NCBI GenBank assembly: GCA_963825175.1 | Contig: CAWGSA010000002.1 | Coordinates: 1,860,001-1,924,000, forward strand | Source of the DNA: DATFTF01 sp963825175 | Lineage (GTDB): Bacteria > Acidobacteriota > Thermoanaerobaculia > UBA5066 > Gp7-AA6 | Length of the DNA: 64,000 nucleotides | Direction: 5' to 3' | Shown here: positions 61,540-64,000 of the stretch, in pieces | Layout: the number at the start of each line of letters is the position of its first letter | Position numbering within the stretch: position 1 is the first letter of the stretch | Notes under the pieces: generated by a model | Told to the model about the DNA's origin: nothing | The model's database searches: none | The model's input: only the letters and a program-made list of their open reading frames with translations | Translations under genes and position numbers: made by a program

Positions 61540-63087
61540 CGGACGCGGCTTCGTCGGGGACCGCCCCGGAAGCGCCGCGGCCCGCCGCGGTGTCCTCCGG
61601 AAGCGAGGAGAAGAGCCGTCCTCCCTGCACGCTCGTCATTTTCGGCGCCTCCGGCGATCTGACCCGGCGTCTGCTCGCTCCGGCGATCGCCCATCTCCTG
61701 CGCGACGGCGCGATCTCCCAGGACTTCGCCATCGTCGGGCTGGCCCGCTCTGCGATGTCCGACCAGGACTTCCGCGCCTACTTGGACGGCGGAGCGCGCG
61801 AGTTCACGCCGCCCACGCAGGGCCGACCGGGAGATCTTCCGGAGAAGGTCCAATACATCGCCGGCGATTTCGGCGATCCGAATCTCTACCAGAGATTGCG
61901 CGGCGTGATCGAGGCCATCGAGGCGGGGCGCGGTGCAACGCGCAACCGCATCTTCTATCTGGCCACCCCTCCGGAAGCGGATCCCAAGATCGTCCAGATC
62001 TCTGGGGGAACAGGGCCTGGCCACGGCCAGAGAACGGTTGGGCCCGGGTCGTTGTGGAGAAGCCGTTCGGTCACGATCTGGATTCGGGACAGAAGCTCAA
62101 CGAGGAACTGCGGACCGTCTTCGCCGAGAAGCAGATCTACCGGATCGATCACTATCTCGGAAAGGAGACGGTCCAGAACGTCTTCGTCCTGCGTTTCGCC
62201 AACGGGATCTTCGAGCCCCTCTGGAACAACCGCTACGTCGACAACGTCCAGATCGCCGTGGCCGAGACGGTGGGCGTCGGCCACCGCGCCGGCTACTACG
62301 AGACGGCCGGCATCATCCGCGACATGTTCCAGAACCACCTTCTGCAGCTGCTCTGCCTGACCGCGATGGAGCCGCCCGTGATCTTCGAGGCGGACGCGGT
62401 GCGCGCGGAGAAGGTGAAGGTCCTGCAGTCGATCCGGCCGTTCGCGGAGGACGCCATCGACGACTGGGCGGTGCGCGGTCAGTACGGGCCTGGGGTGGTG
62501 GGCGGAAAGACGGTCCCCGGGTACCGTCAGGAAGAGAGAGTCGATCCGAACTCCGCCACCGCGACGTACGCCGCGGTGAAGTTCGCCATCGACAACTGGC
62601 GCTGGGCCGGAGTTCCGTTCTACATCCGGTCGGGCAAGCGGCTGGCGGCGCGGATCTCGGAGATCGCCATCGAGTTCAAGCGCGTCCCGCATCCTCTTTT
62701 CTCCAAGCAGGCCGGAGCCTTGAATCCCAACGTCCTGCGCCTGCGCATCCAGCCGGACGAAGGGGTCTCGCTGAAGTTCGAGGCCAAGATCCCCGGCACC
62801 GTGCTTCAGGTGCAGTCGGTGTACATGGACTTTCCCTTACTCCAAGCTCGGAGCGGCGATTCAGGGAGGCTACGAGCGCCTGCTCCTCGACGTCACCCAC
62901 GGCGATCAGACGCTCTTCACGCGCGGCGACGAGGTCGAGCATGCCTGGCGGGTGGTGATGCCGATCCTTCGGGCGCTGGGAGGCGAAGGTCCCGACCGAC
63001 CTGCCCAACTACGCGGCGGGGACGTGGGGGCCGGAGGCCGCGGACAAGTTCCTCGAGCGCGAAGGCCGACGCTGGAGGACTCTGTGA
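61536..63087 (+). pseudogene. zwf: Glucose-6-phosphate dehydrogenase, frameshifted four times
   Basis: First enzyme of the oxidative pentose phosphate pathway. The frame opens with TLVIFGASGDLTRRLLAPAI and RNRIFYLATPPEADPKIVQ. Extra bases near 62000, 62045, 62838 and 62980 move the frame; between them are LGEQGLATARERLGPG, VVVEKPFGHDLDSGQKLNEE, the catalytic YRIDHYLGKETVQNVFVLRF, FYIRSGKRL, YSKLGAAIQGGYERLLLDVT and WEAKVPTDLPNYAAGTWGPE. Removing four bases gives 515 residues, normal for G6PD, ending at the TGA at 63085. Confidence 0.82.
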
Positions 63088-63088
63088 G

Positions 63089-63173
63089 CACGGACGAAGG
63101 ACGAAGGACGTAGGACGTCGGTGGGCGGGGCTGGAAGAAAAAGCCCGAAGAGTGCCTCGACCGACGTCCTGAG
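63089..63173 (+). repeat. GGACGAA heptad element across the zwf-pgl junction
   Basis: GGACGAA twice, GGACGTA, GGACGTC follow the zwf stop. AGGACGTCGGT (63112-63122) and ACCGACGTCCT (63160-63170) form an 11-bp perfect inverted repeat whose loop includes the start of pgl. The unit is the same alphabet as the rpsL-rpsG array. Confidence 0.7.
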
Positions 63174-63906
63174 CCTTGCACCCCGCGAGGTCCGCGTTCT
63201 GCCCGACCCGGAAGCTCTGGCGCAGGAAGGCGCCCAAGAGTTCGTGGCCGCCGCTGCGGAAGCCATCGGGAGCCGCGGCGTGTTCCGCGTCGCGTTGTCG
63301 GGTGGTTCGACGCCGCGCGCCCTTCACGAGCGTCTGACCCGCGCGCCGCTGCGGGAGGCCGCCGACTGGAAGAAGGTGCGGTTCTTCTGGGGCGACGAGC
63401 GCTGTGTCCCGCCCGACCACCCGCGCTCCAATTACCGGATGGCTCGGGAGACGCTTCTCCAGCCGCTCGGCATCGCGCCGGCACAGATTTTCCGGATGCG
63501 CGGAGAGGACGATCCGCGGGCGGCGGCCGACGCCTACGAGGCCGTCCTGGCCCGGGAATCCGGGGGCGACGGCGAGCCGCTCTTCGACCTCGTCTTGCTG
63601 GGTCTGGGCCCCGACGGCCACACGGCGTCGCTCTTTCCCGGGACCCGCGCGCTCCGGGAGCGGGCAAGGTCGACGGTGGCCAACTACGTCCCGAAGTTCC
63701 GGGAGTGGCGTTTGACCTTGACGTATCCGGCTCTGAACGCCGCCCGCCGCATCGTCTTTCTCGCGGCGGGAGAGGAAAAGCGGGAGCCGGCCTCGAGGAT
63801 CCTCAAGAGGAGGCCGGGCTATCGAGACCTTCCGGCCTCCGCAATCCGTCCCCGGCGGGGCCGGGTTCTGTGGCTCCTGGACGAGACGGCGGGACGGGAC
63901 CTGTAG
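63121..63906 (+). CDS. pgl: 6-phosphogluconolactonase
   Basis: Hydrolyses 6-phosphogluconolactone between Zwf and Gnd. The 261 residues show FRVALSGGSTPRALHERL, WKKVRFFWGDERCVPPDHPR with SNYRM, and LLGLGPDGHTASLFPGT, all diagnostic of DevB-type PGL. The GTG start lies inside a heptad element and has no Shine-Dalgarno; the first ~18 residues are not conserved, so the true start may be elsewhere. Last gene of the pentose-phosphate operon. Confidence 0.92.
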   Translation: MGGAGRKSPKSASTDVLSLAPREVRVLPDPEALAQEGAQEFVAAAAEAIGSRGVFRVALSGGSTPRALHERLTRAPLREAADWKKVRFFWGDERCVPPDHPRSNYRMARETLLQPLGIAPAQIFRMRGEDDPRAAADAYEAVLARESGGDGEPLFDLVLLGLGPDGHTASLFPGTRALRERARSTVANYVPKFREWRLTLTYPALNAARRIVFLAAGEEKREPASRILKRRPGYRDLPASAIRPRRGRVLWLLDETAGRDL

Positions 63907-63910
63907 CTCT

Positions 63911-63930
63911 GGGCTGACAGTCTTCAGCCC
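63911..63930 (+). terminator. Hairpin after pgl
   Basis: GGGCTGA-CAGTCT-TCAGCCC is a perfect 7-bp stem six bases after the pgl stop, followed by TTAGCCC rather than a T-run. It may terminate the operon. The units GGGCTGA/CAGCCCT/TAGCCC also resemble heptads, so it may be a repeat remnant. Confidence 0.4.
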
Positions 63931-63963
63931 TTAGCCCGGTCGAATTGCGCCGGATGGGCACCT

Positions 63964-63981
63964 AACAATTTGACGATTGTT
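63964..63981. promoter_or_regulatory. AT-rich inverted repeat near the window end
   Basis: AACAAT-TTGACG-ATTGTT is a 6-bp inverted repeat in the last 100 bases, downstream of pgl. It could be an operator for a gene beyond the window. The rest of 63931-64000 shows no gene. Confidence 0.25.
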
Positions 63982-64000
63982 GTGCCGGCAGCGAGAGCCG

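Noticed and set aside
59130..62990. Programmed ribosomal frameshifting in pgi, gnd and zwf
   Set aside because: The nine sites share no slippery sequence or downstream structure, are of mixed sign, and occur at different places in each gene; sequence error or decay is far simpler.

Overview
The window is a GC-rich bacterial chromosome segment of housekeeping genes, including one unbroken 35-kb information-processing block. The organism is most likely an acidobacterium or a close relative. The main pointer is RpoB, which carries an eight-cysteine insert near its N-terminus that I recall from Acidobacteriota RpoB; this is recall, not a search result. The zinc-type L33, S14, L36 and S4 and the encoded CCA ends on tRNAs do not contradict it. 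Other GC-rich deep phyla (Methylomirabilota, Rokubacteria, Eisenbacteria) cannot be excluded.

Layout. 1-2.8 kb: 3' end of pyrH, then frr, ispD, ispF, rlmB. 2.8-5.5 kb: a promoter, four tRNAs (Thr-TGT, Tyr, Gly, Thr-GGT), tuf copy 1, rpmG, tRNA-Trp. 5.5-17.3 kb: secE-nusG-rplKAJL-rpoBC, ending in a GC-rich hairpin. 17.4-38.5 kb: a second clear promoter, then rpsL-rpsG-fusA-tuf copy 2 running directly into the S10, spc and alpha clusters (rpsJ to rplQ, with secY, adk, map, infA). 38.6-46.5 kb: a VanZ-like protein, a minus-strand cca-pilT-YCF48-like operon, divergent gatC-gatA, and a secreted cell-wall amidase. 46.5-55.2 kb, minus strand: debranching enzyme, GT4 glycosyltransferase, GH57 hydrolase, gpmI, Xaa-Pro peptidase and a TPR protein. 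55.4-63.9 kb, plus strand: a pentose-phosphate operon tkt-rpiB-tal-pgi-gnd-zwf-pgl. The last two blocks diverge from a shared control region and would link alpha-glucan turnover to glycolysis and NADPH/pentose supply.

The most unusual content is between the genes. Eleven copies of one intergenic element sit in the tRNA/tuf/ribosomal region. Each has a left arm of degenerate GTNAGGC heptads, a spacer, and a right arm of the inverted heptad (GCCTNAC). Most copies end in a short GCGCGAGCGAAGCGAGCG-like tail that abuts the next gene. All eight copies ahead of protein genes carry GGAGG in the spacer, about 92-102 nt before the start codon, and lack a normal Shine-Dalgarno next to that start. The three copies ahead of tRNAs lack the motif. 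Three other heptad alphabets (GAACNNN, AGGACNN, AGCTGTC) and one octad array occupy further gene junctions. The two tuf loci, duplicated together with their downstream element, differ by exactly one heptad in one arm, so the unit number is seen to change.

Other points of interest are the RpoB insert, whose first zinc knuckle has the same cysteine spacing as the RpoC zinc finger; a PilT ATPase with a long coiled-coil tail; basic low-complexity tails on L15, L17 and S19; an Asp-to-Asn change at a probable catalytic position of the debranching enzyme; and about nine single-base indels confined to pgi, gnd and zwf, which look like sequence error or very recent decay.
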